A stretch of DNA of 64,000 bases, taken from Planctomycetota bacterium. Its GTDB lineage: Bacteria > Planctomycetota > Phycisphaerae > UBA1845 > UTPLA1. Where the stretch lies: positions 1 to 64,000 of the forward strand of contig JAATGM010000023.1 of assembly GCA_015654675.1 (NCBI GenBank). Direction: 5' to 3'. How positions within the stretch are numbered: position 1 is the first letter of the stretch; each line of letters starts with the position of its first letter. Position numbers and translations under genes: made by a program. Below are positions 9,281 through 17,530 of this stretch, one piece after another. The notes below the pieces were generated by a model. It was given only the letters and a program-made list of their open reading frames with translations. It was not told the DNA's origin and did no database searches.

Positions 9281-9598
9281 ATGAACGTGACCACACGCGT
9301 TGTGTTCGCACCGCTGGGCTGTTACGTTTGCCAACGTCTGATTATTGCACCCGCCGACGGCGTTCGCGTTCCGATCATGAGAGTGCCCGATGGTGGGAAA
9401 TCGCAATCCAAAGTGATTTTTGCCGCACTTCACGTCCGATGCGCCGCCGCGTGCGGACTGCCGTCGGAGTCGTGCACGCCGTTCGAGAATGAGATCGCGG
9501 AATTTTCCGCTCCCGTCCTCCTCATGGGCACTTCATTCGTGGCCGAAGCGGCGCGAATGGACGGTACTCCGGCTCCTCCATTTCGCGCCCCGGACTAA
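9281..9598 (+). CDS. Small Cys-containing hypothetical protein
   Basis: 105 residues. The ATG at 9281 is preceded by a TGGAGAG ribosome site, which decides the start over the longer open frame. It contains GCYVCQR (CxxC) and a second cysteine pair around HVRCAAACG, which could bind a metal, but no family is recognised. No signal peptide or TM segment. It stands alone, with about 130 nt before the DUF2294 gene. Confidence 0.45.
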   Translation: MNVTTRVVFAPLGCYVCQRLIIAPADGVRVPIMRVPDGGKSQSKVIFAALHVRCAAACGLPSESCTPFENEIAEFSAPVLLMGTSFVAEAARMDGTPAPPFRAPD

Positions 9599-9730
9599 GT
9601 TGCAATCCGCCAGCGGAGCGGTCCGAGGATTGCCGGGTGACCGGCAGGCGAAATAAGAATGGTCGCGGGGGCCGCACACGACCGAGCCCGTCGAGTTGGC
9701 TGTGTGCTCAGGTCGGTTGATTGAGAGATT

Positions 9731-10123
9731 ATGGACTTGGCCGTGAAGACGCAGGGAGAGATTGAGGCCGCCATTTGCGACGGGATCAGTCACTTCGAGC
9801 AGGAATACATGGGGCGGGGACCCAAGGATATTCACGCCTTCCTGATCAACGACCTGCTGGTGGTTCGGCTGAAGGGCGTTCTCACGGCGGCTGAGCAACA
9901 ATTGGTCAAGGTACTTCCATCCGACAAGGGGCGGGATCTGCTCAAAGAGGTTCGAAGCGAGTTGATCGAAACGGCACGACCCTTAATGGAGGCGATGGTG
10001 AGGGACGTGACCGGCGTCAGGGTGGTGAGCCTGCACCACGACATCAGCACGTTGACGGGGGAGGAACTCGTGATTTTTACACTGAGCCAGTCACCGCTAT
10101 TTCGTGATTCGAAGAGAAAGTAG
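9731..10123 (+). CDS. DUF2294 domain-containing protein
   Basis: 130 residues. The whole protein resembles the DUF2294 family: EQEYMGRGPKDIHAFLINDLLVVRLKGVLTAAE, then GRDLLKEVRSELIE, a MVRDVTGVRVVSLHHDIS segment and a VIFTLSQSP end. The biochemical role of this family is not established. Cytoplasmic, monocistronic. Two inverted repeats follow; they fit a terminator for the opposite strand better than for this gene. Confidence 0.75.
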   Translation: MDLAVKTQGEIEAAICDGISHFEQEYMGRGPKDIHAFLINDLLVVRLKGVLTAAEQQLVKVLPSDKGRDLLKEVRSELIETARPLMEAMVRDVTGVRVVSLHHDISTLTGEELVIFTLSQSPLFRDSKRK

Positions 10124-10225
10124 ATCGGTCCGAAAGCGCCGCAGCGACCGCGCACCCTGACACTGCAACTCGCAGCCGACGGATGGAAGTGCATGCGCGA
10201 TTCGCTCGGGGCTCGACGAGAAAAT

Positions 10226-10299
10226 GGGGACGGCCGTCGGTTCAGGGCGGCCGTCCCCCGGGAAAAAGCGGGCTCGGCGTTTGGGTGGGTCCGAGCCCG
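10226..10299 (-). terminator. Two hairpin terminators for the minus-strand PEP-CTERM gene
   Basis: Hairpin A pairs 10269-10277 with 10291-10299 (9 bp) and, read on the minus strand, is followed by CTTTTT. Hairpin B pairs 10226-10235 with 10249-10258 (10 bp perfect) and on the minus strand is followed by ATTTTC. Both sit 60-130 nt downstream of the minus-strand stop at 10358, in the convergent gap. Confidence 0.7.
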
Positions 10300-10357
10300 G
10301 TAGCAGCAAAGTACGCGCTGACGGATTGACACGGCAATTCCGCCAGACGGAGGGTTG

Positions 10358-11158
10358 TTAGCGGCCGCGTCTGGTCGAGCGCCTTACGAGCAACGCGATG
10401 CCAGCCAGAGCGAAAGTCACCGTTGCCGGTTCCGGAATTGCCGCGCAGTTGGTGATCATGTTGTCGTCGAGGGTCACCGCACCATTTCGGGCCAGGGCGC
10501 TGCCTTCGAGGATGCTGGCACCGGTGGTCATGGTGATGCTCGTGAGCGCGAGGATGTGGCCTTCAAAATCGGTGCCAGTTCCCAGCGTCGCCGAGCTGCC
10601 AACCTGCCAAAACACGGTGCACCCGCCAACCCCGCCACCGTTGTTGATCGTGACGACGGAGGAGTTGCTTGCGGTGATGAGCGTGCTCCCGATCTGGAAA
10701 ACAAACTCGGCATTCGGGTCGCCGAGGTTGTCCAACGTGAGCGTTCCGGTGAGAAAGGCCGACGATGAGAAGAAGTAGACGCCCGGAATGAGTGTCAGCC
10801 CGCCAAGGTCCTGACCAGTCAGGTCTGTATCAAAGGCCAGACCCGCGGCAACGTTATACGCCGTGGTCAGATCGCCTTGTGCCTGCAGGCCGGCCGCGTC
10901 GGCGGAATGCATCACGTAGGGCGGCACCATGATTCCCGGCGGCATGCCCGTGATGGCGGAGCCAGGGCTCACCCCAAGATCGCCACCGTCAATAATGGAT
11001 GGGCCGGTGTTGGTCACGGTAGTTCCAGCCAATACCGCGAAGTTTCCGGCTGTACCGAGGTTAATGGCGGCCGTCGCCGGTGGTGTGAAGGCGGCGGTGG
11101 CTGCAATCATTGTGAGCGCGCAAGTAATCATTCCGAACTGATTGAGTGACTTAATCAT
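10358..11158 (-). CDS. Ice-binding-like (DUF3494) exported protein with PEP-CTERM tail
   Basis: 266 residues from ATG 11158, chosen because GGAG precedes it at good spacing and a signal peptide follows (SLNQFGMITCALTMIAATAAF). The mature part matches the DUF3494/ice-binding beta-solenoid family: INLGTAGNFAVLAGTTVTNT, GGDLGVSPGSAITG, PGVYFFSSSAFLTGTLTLD. The C-terminus is a PEP-CTERM sorting signal: PEP (IPEPATVTF), a hydrophobic helix, then RRSTRRGR. PEP-CTERM proteins are handled by exosortase and anchored or released at the surface. Many DUF3494 proteins are adhesins or surface proteins rather than antifreeze proteins, so ice binding itself is unproven. A structured leader candidate lies upstream at 11345-11500. 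Confidence 0.85.
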   Translation of the reverse strand: MIKSLNQFGMITCALTMIAATAAFTPPATAAINLGTAGNFAVLAGTTVTNTGPSIIDGGDLGVSPGSAITGMPPGIMVPPYVMHSADAAGLQAQGDLTTAYNVAAGLAFDTDLTGQDLGGLTLIPGVYFFSSSAFLTGTLTLDNLGDPNAEFVFQIGSTLITASNSSVVTINNGGGVGGCTVFWQVGSSATLGTGTDFEGHILALTSITMTTGASILEGSALARNGAVTLDDNMITNCAAIPEPATVTFALAGIALLVRRSTRRGR

Positions 11159-11344
11159 CGTGAAATCTCCGAGGTGTGCGACCAGCGGGATCAACGATCG
11201 CGCCGGCCACAGATTTGATATTCCTTCAATCTCTTCCTTCAAGCATGCCAACGGTCCTTATCACCGCCTTGCACCACCCTTTCGAGTCCGGAACTCGACT
11301 CGTCCACGTTCCGGTAGTTCCAGTGACCGCGATAGAATTGTTGC

Positions 11345-11500
11345 AAAAAAAAACCGACGAGGCCGAATACCCTTGGGGCATTCGATCGCGTCGGCTTACT
11401 CAACAACGGGCCTTCCGGTTTCCCGGGCTGCCGTTTGTCCAGTCATCCGAAGAGTTCGATTCGTTCTTGCGGAAACTCTTCCTTCTTAGTGGAGGGATGA
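11345..11500 (-). ncRNA. Candidate structured leader or small RNA ending in an intrinsic terminator
   Basis: On the minus strand a hairpin with arms GAAGAGTT/AACTCTTC (8 bp; plus-strand 11449-11480 region) is followed by a GC-rich segment. Then comes a terminator stem pairing 11389-11394 with 11354-11359, containing an inner CGAAT/ATTCG stem and CCC/GGG, and ending in nine uridines (plus-strand A tract 11345-11353). It lies about 190 nt upstream of the PEP-CTERM gene on the same strand. An AT-rich TATTAT box near 11548 could be a -10. It does not match the riboswitch consensus motifs I checked by eye. It may be a leader/attenuator or an independent sRNA. Confidence 0.4.
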
Positions 11501-12126
11501 TACGAGTAACATTGCGCCAATACAAACAAAATTCACACAATGCATATAATAAGTAGCCCGGAGGGAGCGCGGCGCGGGTCAGTATCCGCGACTAGCGGTG
11601 AGGGATTGGCCTTGGGTTTGATAATACACATTCTCACTGGCCGCACTTCTACACAGTAGTAGGAATACCTATCGATAGCGACGGGCCGTTGATAGCGCCA
11701 GGGGTCAACTCATCCGCAGAAACCATGCGGGGATTACGCCGTCTTCGATCAAATGTGGCTCACGCTGTTCGAAATAGTCGACCGACGAAGTCGGATCGGA
11801 ACGCGCTTGCAGGGGCATTTTACCGTGGGCCAATCTGGTGGCCTTACGGAAGTCAAGATGGTGCAGCCATCTGGTACGGGCGTCTCCCAGTCAAATGAAA
11901 GCGAGTGCCACCACCAACAGTACCGGCGCGGGCACGCGTCACGCGGGAGTGCCTTGGCGAGCGCTATGTCAGAAGCGCTTGGCTGGTTGGGCGTGAAAAT
12001 GCGGACGGACGACGGATCATTCATCTCATGGCTCATTTGGTCGTGGTTCTTGGAAAGCGAGTATGCAGGCTCGCGTTCGCATCATGGCTCGGTCGATCCG
12101 CCGCGACGCGGTGCATGAGACAAGAC
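11501..12126. other. Intergenic region, nothing recognised
   Basis: About 600 nt with only short overlapping open frames on both strands. None has a good ribosome site, wobble-position bias or a family resemblance. The composition is less GC-rich around 11520-11690. No tRNA or insertion-sequence ends were seen. Confidence 0.4.
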
Positions 12127-12624
12127 CTAGTCGTCGATCTTGATCGTGGGCTTGCTTGCAACAGAGTGCAGAGGGAGGGGCGTTCTCAGCACCTTCAGAA
12201 ATACAGGCAGCAGGAGCAACGTGCCGCCCGCAAGCGAGGCCGAAATCTTAGACAGTCCGGGGGACTGCGAATAGGCAAACTGCCGGAGATCGCCATGACG
12301 CATCATCTCCGGTTCTAGCCAAGTGCGTGAGATTAGTAGCAGCAGGCCCGTTACGACGAGTGCGGAACCCCATATCGCAGCCATTTGCCAGCCGGGGGAA
12401 TTGGCTGCCCGCGTCACGCCGTCGATTGCCAGGCAAATCGTCAGACCCAGTGCGAGACTGACGAGGAAAAATGGAATGCCGAGACTCAGTACCACGTCGA
12501 AATGCTTTGTCCATGTGCAGACGGCAATGAAGCCGATTGAGGCGCCACATGTACCGATGACGCCGCCGAGATAGCCGCCGATTCGTCCCCAGTTGTTGTT
12601 CGTCTTTTCGATTGGAGTGGGCAT
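12127..12624 (-). CDS. Four-TM membrane protein of unknown function
   Basis: 165 residues with hydrophobic segments at about 14-38, 43-67, 82-100 and 130-146. The N-terminus MPTPIEKTNNNWGRIGGYL is polar, as expected for a cytoplasmic start. No family motif recognised. It is followed upstream and downstream by noncoding DNA, so it is probably monocistronic. Confidence 0.55.
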   Translation of the reverse strand: MPTPIEKTNNNWGRIGGYLGGVIGTCGASIGFIAVCTWTKHFDVVLSLGIPFFLVSLALGLTICLAIDGVTRAANSPGWQMAAIWGSALVVTGLLLLISRTWLEPEMMRHGDLRQFAYSQSPGLSKISASLAGGTLLLLPVFLKVLRTPLPLHSVASKPTIKIDD

Positions 12625-12697
12625 GGCAATGACCTCCCGTCGCCAAGTGTAATTGCATCATAGCGGGTGGCCCGGTCGGCTCCGAAGTGAGCTTCCT

Positions 12698-12820
12698 CTG
12701 CCCCTCCCGGGGCAGAATAGGGGAGACTGAATCTTGTGATGGGATGGGCTTGTTTTCACCGTTTCCACGGGTTGCGCTGCGCTCCACCCGTGGCTACAGT
12801 CCGCTGCCCCTTCGGGGCAG
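12698..12820. repeat. Cluster of short GC-rich inverted repeats
   Basis: Two near-identical hairpins with arms CTGCCCC/GGGGCAG at 12698-12715 and 12804-12820, each followed by AAT, flank a third hairpin with arms CCACGGGT/ACCCGTGG at 12765-12793. They sit between two minus-strand genes and resemble dispersed intergenic palindromes (REP-like). They may also act as terminators or mRNA 3' ends. Confidence 0.5.
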
Positions 12821-12835
12821 AATTGAGGAGGGGGC

Positions 12836-13444
12836 TTAGCGGATGTTGTCGATGAGGAGGCGGGCGGCGGGGATTAGGAGGAGCAGTAGGCAGTGCCATT
12901 CGACTGCGGCGGCAGAGAGCCAGGTTGTTCGCAGGCCGTGCTTCAGCTTTTCGGGGACGGACCAGCGGGGGAACCAGCGCGGGACCTGGAGGCAATAAGT
13001 CTTGAATTCCTGTCCGAAGCGTTCGCCGAGGCGTTCTTCCTCGAAGCCGATGGAGAGCTGGTAGACGAGCAGGCCCCATAGGACGACGACGGGGATAATC
13101 CAGGGCAGGCGGCAGAGCAGGGCAAGCGCAGCGAGCATGAGGATGTTGCCGAGGTAGACGGGATTGCGGACGTGGGCGTAGGGGCCCGTGGTGGCGACAC
13201 GTCGCTCGGCGTGCAGTCGGTAGCGGAGGTGGGTCTGGGCCCAGATGCGGACGAGCAGGCCGGCGCTGAAGAGAAGCAGGCCGACGACGGATTCGGCGAG
13301 GTCGCGTTGCGAGGTTCGCCAGGTGCAGAGGACGAGGAAGACGAGCAGGGGGACCATGAGGAGTCCGCGGATCTTGAAGACGACGGCGCGGAAAATCTCA
13401 AAGGTTGAATGTCGCGCGGTGTAGCTGGTCGGCTGGTGCGACAT
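12836..13444 (-). CDS. Isoprenylcysteine carboxyl methyltransferase (ICMT) family membrane protein
   Basis: 202 residues. Two N-terminal TM helices (GLLMVPLLVFLVLCTW; VVGLLLFSAGLLVRIWAQ) precede the family core TGPYAHVRNPVYLGNIL, a further hydrophobic pair, and FEEERLGERFGQEFKTYCLQVPRWFP. The GPY..VRNPxY and E-(K/R)-x(3-4)-FG..Y..Y pattern is the SAM-binding part shared by ICMT and the PEMT/NnrU group. In bacteria the substrate is generally unknown, so only the family is called. Confidence 0.8.
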   Translation of the reverse strand: MSHQPTSYTARHSTFEIFRAVVFKIRGLLMVPLLVFLVLCTWRTSQRDLAESVVGLLLFSAGLLVRIWAQTHLRYRLHAERRVATTGPYAHVRNPVYLGNILMLAALALLCRLPWIIPVVVLWGLLVYQLSIGFEEERLGERFGQEFKTYCLQVPRWFPRWSVPEKLKHGLRTTWLSAAAVEWHCLLLLLIPAARLLIDNIR

Positions 13445-13552
13445 GATCGAACCTCTTTTCTTTCGCAGGGGGTTTGAAGACGTGGTGGATCATAATGCGA
13501 AATCGTGCGGTCGCACAGACGTGTCTGATTTGTCATCTTGCCGTAATGCGGG

Positions 13553-13593
13553 AAAAAAAGTGGGCACGGCCGGCACACTCAACGACCGTGCCC
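13553..13593 (-). terminator. Intrinsic terminator on the minus strand upstream of the ICMT gene
   Basis: Arms GGGCACGG (13562-13569) and CCGTGCCC (13586-13593) form an 8-bp stem. Read on the minus strand it is followed by seven uridines (plus-strand A tract 13553-13559). No minus-strand gene lies directly upstream, so it may end a leader or small RNA before the ICMT gene, whose start is about 110 nt further on. Confidence 0.55.
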
Positions 13594-13907
13594 GGCCCAT
13601 ACGATCCGGATCCGTGTAATCGAGCCGGATCGGATGGACGTTGCCTCAGGCGGGCGGGAGCCCGCCTCTGGTGGGCGAAAGATGCGGACCGTCGCGGCTG
13701 CTCCGCGCTATCCGCTTTACGAATTGGAGCATAACGCGGAGTCGGGTTGGCGCACTGTCGGCGGATCGGGTGACGTGCCTCGGGGCTGTGAATCGTTTGT
13801 TTTGATTTCGTGCGGGCCAACGCCCCGATTAGCCGCGACGGATCTTCGACTTGCCGGGGGCTCTGACTGGGCGCACTCTCCACTGTCGATCTGGCGAGGG
13901 AGCCGAC

Positions 13908-14363
13908 GTGGCGACTTACATCATTGTTCGCGAGCAAGTGATTGCGCGGCCTTTGGCCGAGGTATTCGCGTTTTTCGCCGACGCGGGGAACCTGGATGCG
14001 ATTACTCCGGATTGGCTCAGCTTTTCGATTGTGACACCGCGGCCGATTGAGATGCGGGCTGGTGCGCTGGTTGAGTATCGATTGCGCTGGCATGGGCTGT
14101 CGATCCGCTGGGTGACTCGAATCGAGGAATGGACGCCGCCGGTGCGATTTGTGGATACGCAGATTCGGGGGCCTTATCGGCTGTGGCACCATACGCATGA
14201 GTTTGAGTCGGAGGGTGGCGGGACGCGGGTGCGGGACATTGTGCGGTACGAGTTGCCGTTTGGGCCGATCGGGGCTGCGATGCATTGGCTGACGGTGGGG
14301 CGGGATGTGGGGCGGATTTTCGACCATCGATACCGGCGGATAGCCGAGGAATTTGGGGGGTAA
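13908..14363 (+). CDS. SRPBCC (START-like) superfamily protein
   Basis: 151 residues from GTG 13908, preceded by GAGGGAG. The sequence follows the SRPBCC ligand-binding fold: an initial strand REQVIARPLAEVFAFFADAGNLDAITPDWL, then RLRWHGLSIRWVTRIEEW, FVDTQIRGPYRLWHHTHEFE, GGTRVRDIVRYELPFG and a final long helix FDHRYRRIAEEFG. Members bind or transform hydrophobic ligands. This subgroup is often annotated as a cell-division inhibitor or cyclase-like protein, without proof. Monocistronic. Confidence 0.8.
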   Translation: MATYIIVREQVIARPLAEVFAFFADAGNLDAITPDWLSFSIVTPRPIEMRAGALVEYRLRWHGLSIRWVTRIEEWTPPVRFVDTQIRGPYRLWHHTHEFESEGGGTRVRDIVRYELPFGPIGAAMHWLTVGRDVGRIFDHRYRRIAEEFGG

Positions 14364-14611
14364 ATCCGCGTTTTTGGGGTGATTTCTGGGGGACTGGGGT
14401 CGTCGCACAAGAAAGCCGGGGGAGGGCGGTACTCCATGTGACCGCGTTGGATGGGCAGTCCGACGGGTCGAATGGAGCAGACGTCATGAAACTCAGTTTT
14501 TCAAACAATCGGAACGCGATATTCGGACACAAGACGGCCGGAAATGGTCGAGGTTATGAGATGAATGGTGAATCGTATGCTGCAGTTGGTTCAACTGCGG
14601 AGCGATCAAAC

Positions 14612-15922
14612 ATGCACACTCGTGGGGGCCGGTGGGCTCGGGTTAGCTTTTTGATGCTTGCCGTGGCGTGTGTCGCGCGGCCGGCAAGTTCGTTTGCGGC
14701 TGCACCGTTTCCGGCGCAGCTTCCGGGGACGGCGATCAATCAGCACCTGCCTTCGGATGTTGAGCCGAGCGGGATCGTCTGGCACTCGCGGCTCAATCAG
14801 CTTTTTGTCATCAGCGATAATGGTTGGCTGCATCGGATGAACCTGGACGGCACGGGCGTGACGTCGTGGTTCCTGGGCGGCGACCTCGAGGCCGTGACGG
14901 TTGCCGATCCGGCGTCGAACTTTGTGTATATCGCGAATGAGAACGTGTATTGGATTCATGAGTTCAACTTTGTCACGGGGCAGGTGACGCGGACGTTTGA
15001 CCTCAGCCCGTGGATTACGGCGCCGCCGAACCTTGGTATCGAGGGGCTGACGTTTGTGAACAAGCCGGGTCACCCGGAAGGCGGCGTGTTCTATGTCGGC
15101 ATGCAGGGCGACTGCCGGATTCTGCAGTTCTCGCTGCCGGTGCGGACGAGTTCGACTTCGCTGACGCCGACTTATCTCTCGACGATGGCACCGGTTCCGG
15201 GGATGTCGATCATCGGCGATCTGAACTATGACCCGACGTCGGACACGGTTTATGTGCTCTACAACGGGTCGAACGTGATTCGGGCGATGCGGCCGGACGG
15301 GACGTTTATCGCGGACTGGCAGGCGCCGTTGGACCGCCAAGAAGGCATTGCGGTCAATCCTTCGAACTGCGAGATCTACATCGCGGACGATGGTGGTCCG
15401 GTGTATCGGTACTCGGGATTTTCGACGGGCGATGATGACGGGGACGGGATTTCGAATTGTGCGGATCATTGCCCGGGAACCGGAGCGGGCCAGGCCGTGA
15501 ACGCCGAGGGTTGCAGTTGCTACCAGACGGATGCGGATGGCGACGGCGTGGCGGACTGTGCGGACCTTTGCCAGGGCACGCCGGCGGGCGAGCAGGCGGA
15601 TGCGCATGGTTGCAGCTGCTCGCAGCGGGATTCGGATGGCGATGGAATTAATGACTGCCAGGATCAGATTCCGGGGCAGAACGGTTCGACTCAGCCGGAT
15701 GCGGACAAGCCGAACGGCGGCGATCACAACGACCCGACTCGTCCGAATGAGCCCAGCACGATCGGCGGCGGCGTTTCGGGCACTACGGATATGGAGCCCA
15801 ACACGAGCGAGAAGGCGCCGGTCGGGGCTTGCGGGGTCGGGGCGGCTTCGATGGCTCCGATCAGCTTGCTGGGAATGATGACGATGCGGCGGGGTGGTCG
15901 GCGTCGCCGGGCGGGCCGTTAA
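14612..15922 (+). CDS. Secreted SdiA-regulated-like/beta-propeller protein with thrombospondin type-3 repeats and a C-terminal sorting signal
   Basis: 436 residues from ATG 14612, chosen because a clean signal peptide follows (WARVSFLMLAVACVARPASS) with GGAG upstream. An ATG at 14486, also with a ribosome site, would add 42 residues. Residues 45-270 form a propeller-like domain (PSGIVWHSRLNQLFVISDNG; LEAVTVADPASNFVYIANEN) resembling SdiA-regulated or phytase-like domains. Then come Ca-binding type-3 repeats (DDDGDGISNCADHCP; DADGDGVADCADLC; DSDGDGINDCQD). The end is CGVGAASMAPISLLGMM followed by an Arg-rich stretch, a tripartite Cys-Gly/hydrophobic/Arg signal like MYXO-CTERM-type tails. Surface or extracellular. 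Confidence 0.75.
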   Translation: MHTRGGRWARVSFLMLAVACVARPASSFAAAPFPAQLPGTAINQHLPSDVEPSGIVWHSRLNQLFVISDNGWLHRMNLDGTGVTSWFLGGDLEAVTVADPASNFVYIANENVYWIHEFNFVTGQVTRTFDLSPWITAPPNLGIEGLTFVNKPGHPEGGVFYVGMQGDCRILQFSLPVRTSSTSLTPTYLSTMAPVPGMSIIGDLNYDPTSDTVYVLYNGSNVIRAMRPDGTFIADWQAPLDRQEGIAVNPSNCEIYIADDGGPVYRYSGFSTGDDDGDGISNCADHCPGTGAGQAVNAEGCSCYQTDADGDGVADCADLCQGTPAGEQADAHGCSCSQRDSDGDGINDCQDQIPGQNGSTQPDADKPNGGDHNDPTRPNEPSTIGGGVSGTTDMEPNTSEKAPVGACGVGAASMAPISLLGMMTMRRGGRRRRAGR

Positions 15923-15949
15923 CTCCGCCCCGTATTAGCGGATTTCATG

Positions 15950-15987
15950 ACGCACGCGCTCGGCGATTTACGGCCGAGCGCGTGCGT
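15950..15987 (+). terminator. Strong inverted repeat after the type-3-repeat protein
   Basis: A perfect 15-bp stem pairs 15950-15964 with 15973-15987 around an 8-nt loop, 27 nt after the stop codon. Only a weak T-rich tail follows, so it is a probable terminator or 3'-end stabiliser. Confidence 0.65.
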
Positions 15988-16018
15988 TAAGTGTTTGCGG
16001 AGCGGGAGTTTTTGACGA

Positions 16019-16046
16019 TTGACAGGTGTTACGGGGGTCGTATAAT
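16019..16046 (+). promoter_or_regulatory. Consensus sigma-70 promoter for the ABC ATPase gene
   Basis: TTGACA at 16019-16024 and TATAAT at 16041-16046 both match the housekeeping consensus exactly and are separated by 16 nt. Transcription would start near 16053, about 40 nt before the ATG at 16094. Confidence 0.75.
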
Positions 16047-16093
16047 CCTTTTTGCTGTGTCGGCAGGCCTCGCCAGCCGCGCGGTCTAACCGC

Positions 16094-17263
16094 ATGGCAC
16101 GCGTGACATTACAGAGTGTCTGCAAGGTCTATCCCGGCGACGTCATGGCCGTGGATAGGGTAAGTCTGGACATCGCCGACGAGCAGTTTGTGGTGCTGGT
16201 CGGGCCGTCGGGCTGCGGGAAGAGCACGACGTTGCGGATGGTCGCGGGCCTGGAGGAGATTTCCTCCGGGACGATCGAGATCGGCGGTCGCGTCGTGAAT
16301 GACGTGGCTCCGAAGGATCGCGACATTGCGATGGTGTTTCAGAACTACGCGCTCTACCCGCATATGAGCGTGTACAAGAACATGGCGTTCAGTCTGACGC
16401 TGCGGCGACGCGAGCTTGGACTGAGCAAGGCGGACATCGACCGCAAGGTGCGCGACGCTGCGAAGGTGCTCGGGATCGAGCAGCTTCTGGAGCGGAAGCC
16501 CAAGGCCCTGTCGGGCGGGCAGCGACAGCGCGTGGCGGTCGGTCGAGCGATCGTGCGAGACCCGAAGGCGTTTCTGTTCGACGAGCCGTTGTCGAACGTG
16601 GACGCGAAGATGCGGGTCGAGATGCGATCGGAGATCAAGAAGCTGCACCGGCGGCTGCGAACCACGACGATCTACGTCACGCATGACCAGGAAGAGGCCA
16701 TGACGCTGGGCGACGTGATCGTGGTGATGAAGGACGGCCGGGTTCAGCAGGTTGGTCCGCCGCTGGAGATATTCGAGCGTCCGGTGAATCGCTTCGTGGG
16801 CGACTTCATCGGGACGCCGCCGATGAACTTTTTGAGCGGGCGCGTGGTGGCGGACAACGGCCATCCAGCGTTCGACGAGGGAAGTTCGAAGGTGACGCTG
16901 GCAGGACGCCTGGCTGACGCGGCGAAGTCGCACAGCGGGCGCGAGATGGTGCTTGGGATTCGACCTGAGGCACTGTCGATGGAACCGGATCGGGCGGTGT
17001 CGGGCGGCGGAAGGCCGGACGCGCTGCCGCAGATGACCGTGCGTGTGACGCTGGTCGAGTTGCTTGGAAAAGAAAAGGACGTCCATATGGCCACGCCGAC
17101 GCACGATCGTCTGGTGGGGCGGATGGACTCGCATGTTCAGGTGCGCGAAGGGCAGGAATTGAAGGTGTATGTGGACCTTCGCTCGGCGCACCTGTTTGAG
17201 CCCGGAGTGATGGGAAGAAACGTGAGTCTGACAGCGAGCGGAGAGACGGCCCGTGCGAACTAA
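16094..17263 (+). CDS. ugpC: ABC transporter ATP-binding protein, MalK/UgpC/MsmK type
   Basis: 389 residues; the ATG at 16094 matches the family N-terminus. Walker [10 protein letters not shown] (37-45), Q-loop [11 protein letters not shown], signature LSGGQ (139-143), Walker B LFDEP (161-165), H-loop His197 (VTHDQEEAM), then the C-terminal TOBE/OB regulatory domain with FIGTPPMNF and LGIRPEAL. These ATPases energise carbohydrate importers (maltose, glycerol-3-phosphate, multi-sugar) at the inner membrane. No permease or binding protein lies nearby, so it may serve several distant CUT1 importers, as MsmK-type ATPases do (inference). The exact sugar cannot be read from the sequence. Confidence 0.9.
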   Translation: MARVTLQSVCKVYPGDVMAVDRVSLDIADEQFVVLVGPSGCGKSTTLRMVAGLEEISSGTIEIGGRVVNDVAPKDRDIAMVFQNYALYPHMSVYKNMAFSLTLRRRELGLSKADIDRKVRDAAKVLGIEQLLERKPKALSGGQRQRVAVGRAIVRDPKAFLFDEPLSNVDAKMRVEMRSEIKKLHRRLRTTTIYVTHDQEEAMTLGDVIVVMKDGRVQQVGPPLEIFERPVNRFVGDFIGTPPMNFLSGRVVADNGHPAFDEGSSKVTLAGRLADAAKSHSGREMVLGIRPEALSMEPDRAVSGGGRPDALPQMTVRVTLVELLGKEKDVHMATPTHDRLVGRMDSHVQVREGQELKVYVDLRSAHLFEPGVMGRNVSLTASGETARAN

Positions 17264-17392
17264 GTCGACGGGTTTCGTTTCGTTCGTATTTTTTCAGACT
17301 CGCTGGTACCGGATGCGGAGCGCGCGGATGAGCTGATCACCGCACGCACCGACTTTGGATCCGGGCCAGAATTGCGCGGCCCGTGAGTTTTC

Positions 17393-17428
17393 AGGCGGGC
17401 ACCGAACGGAGAGGCCCGCCTTTTGTTT
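17393..17428 (+). terminator. Intrinsic terminator before nusA
   Basis: Arms AGGCGGG (17393-17399) and CCCGCCT (17415-17421) form a 7-bp stem followed by TTTTGTTT. It ends the ATPase transcript, or it could act as an attenuator in a nusA leader. Confidence 0.65.
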
Positions 17429-17530
17429 GGCGGAGCGGAGACAGGATCGAACGCAGTGGGTCCGGCGGCCATCGGCGCTGCTGGGCGACAAGTGAATAAC
17501 AACTGAATAAGGATTGGCAGGTAAGAACAC

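Noticed and set aside
11753-12118. 121-codon ORF in the gap at 11.5-12.1 kb
   Set aside because: No codon bias or family similarity; overlapping frames on the other strand are equally long.
14486-14611. Longer start (ATG 14486) for the type-3-repeat protein
   Set aside because: It would place 42 hydrophilic residues before the signal peptide. ATG 14612 also has a ribosome site and gives a normal signal peptide.
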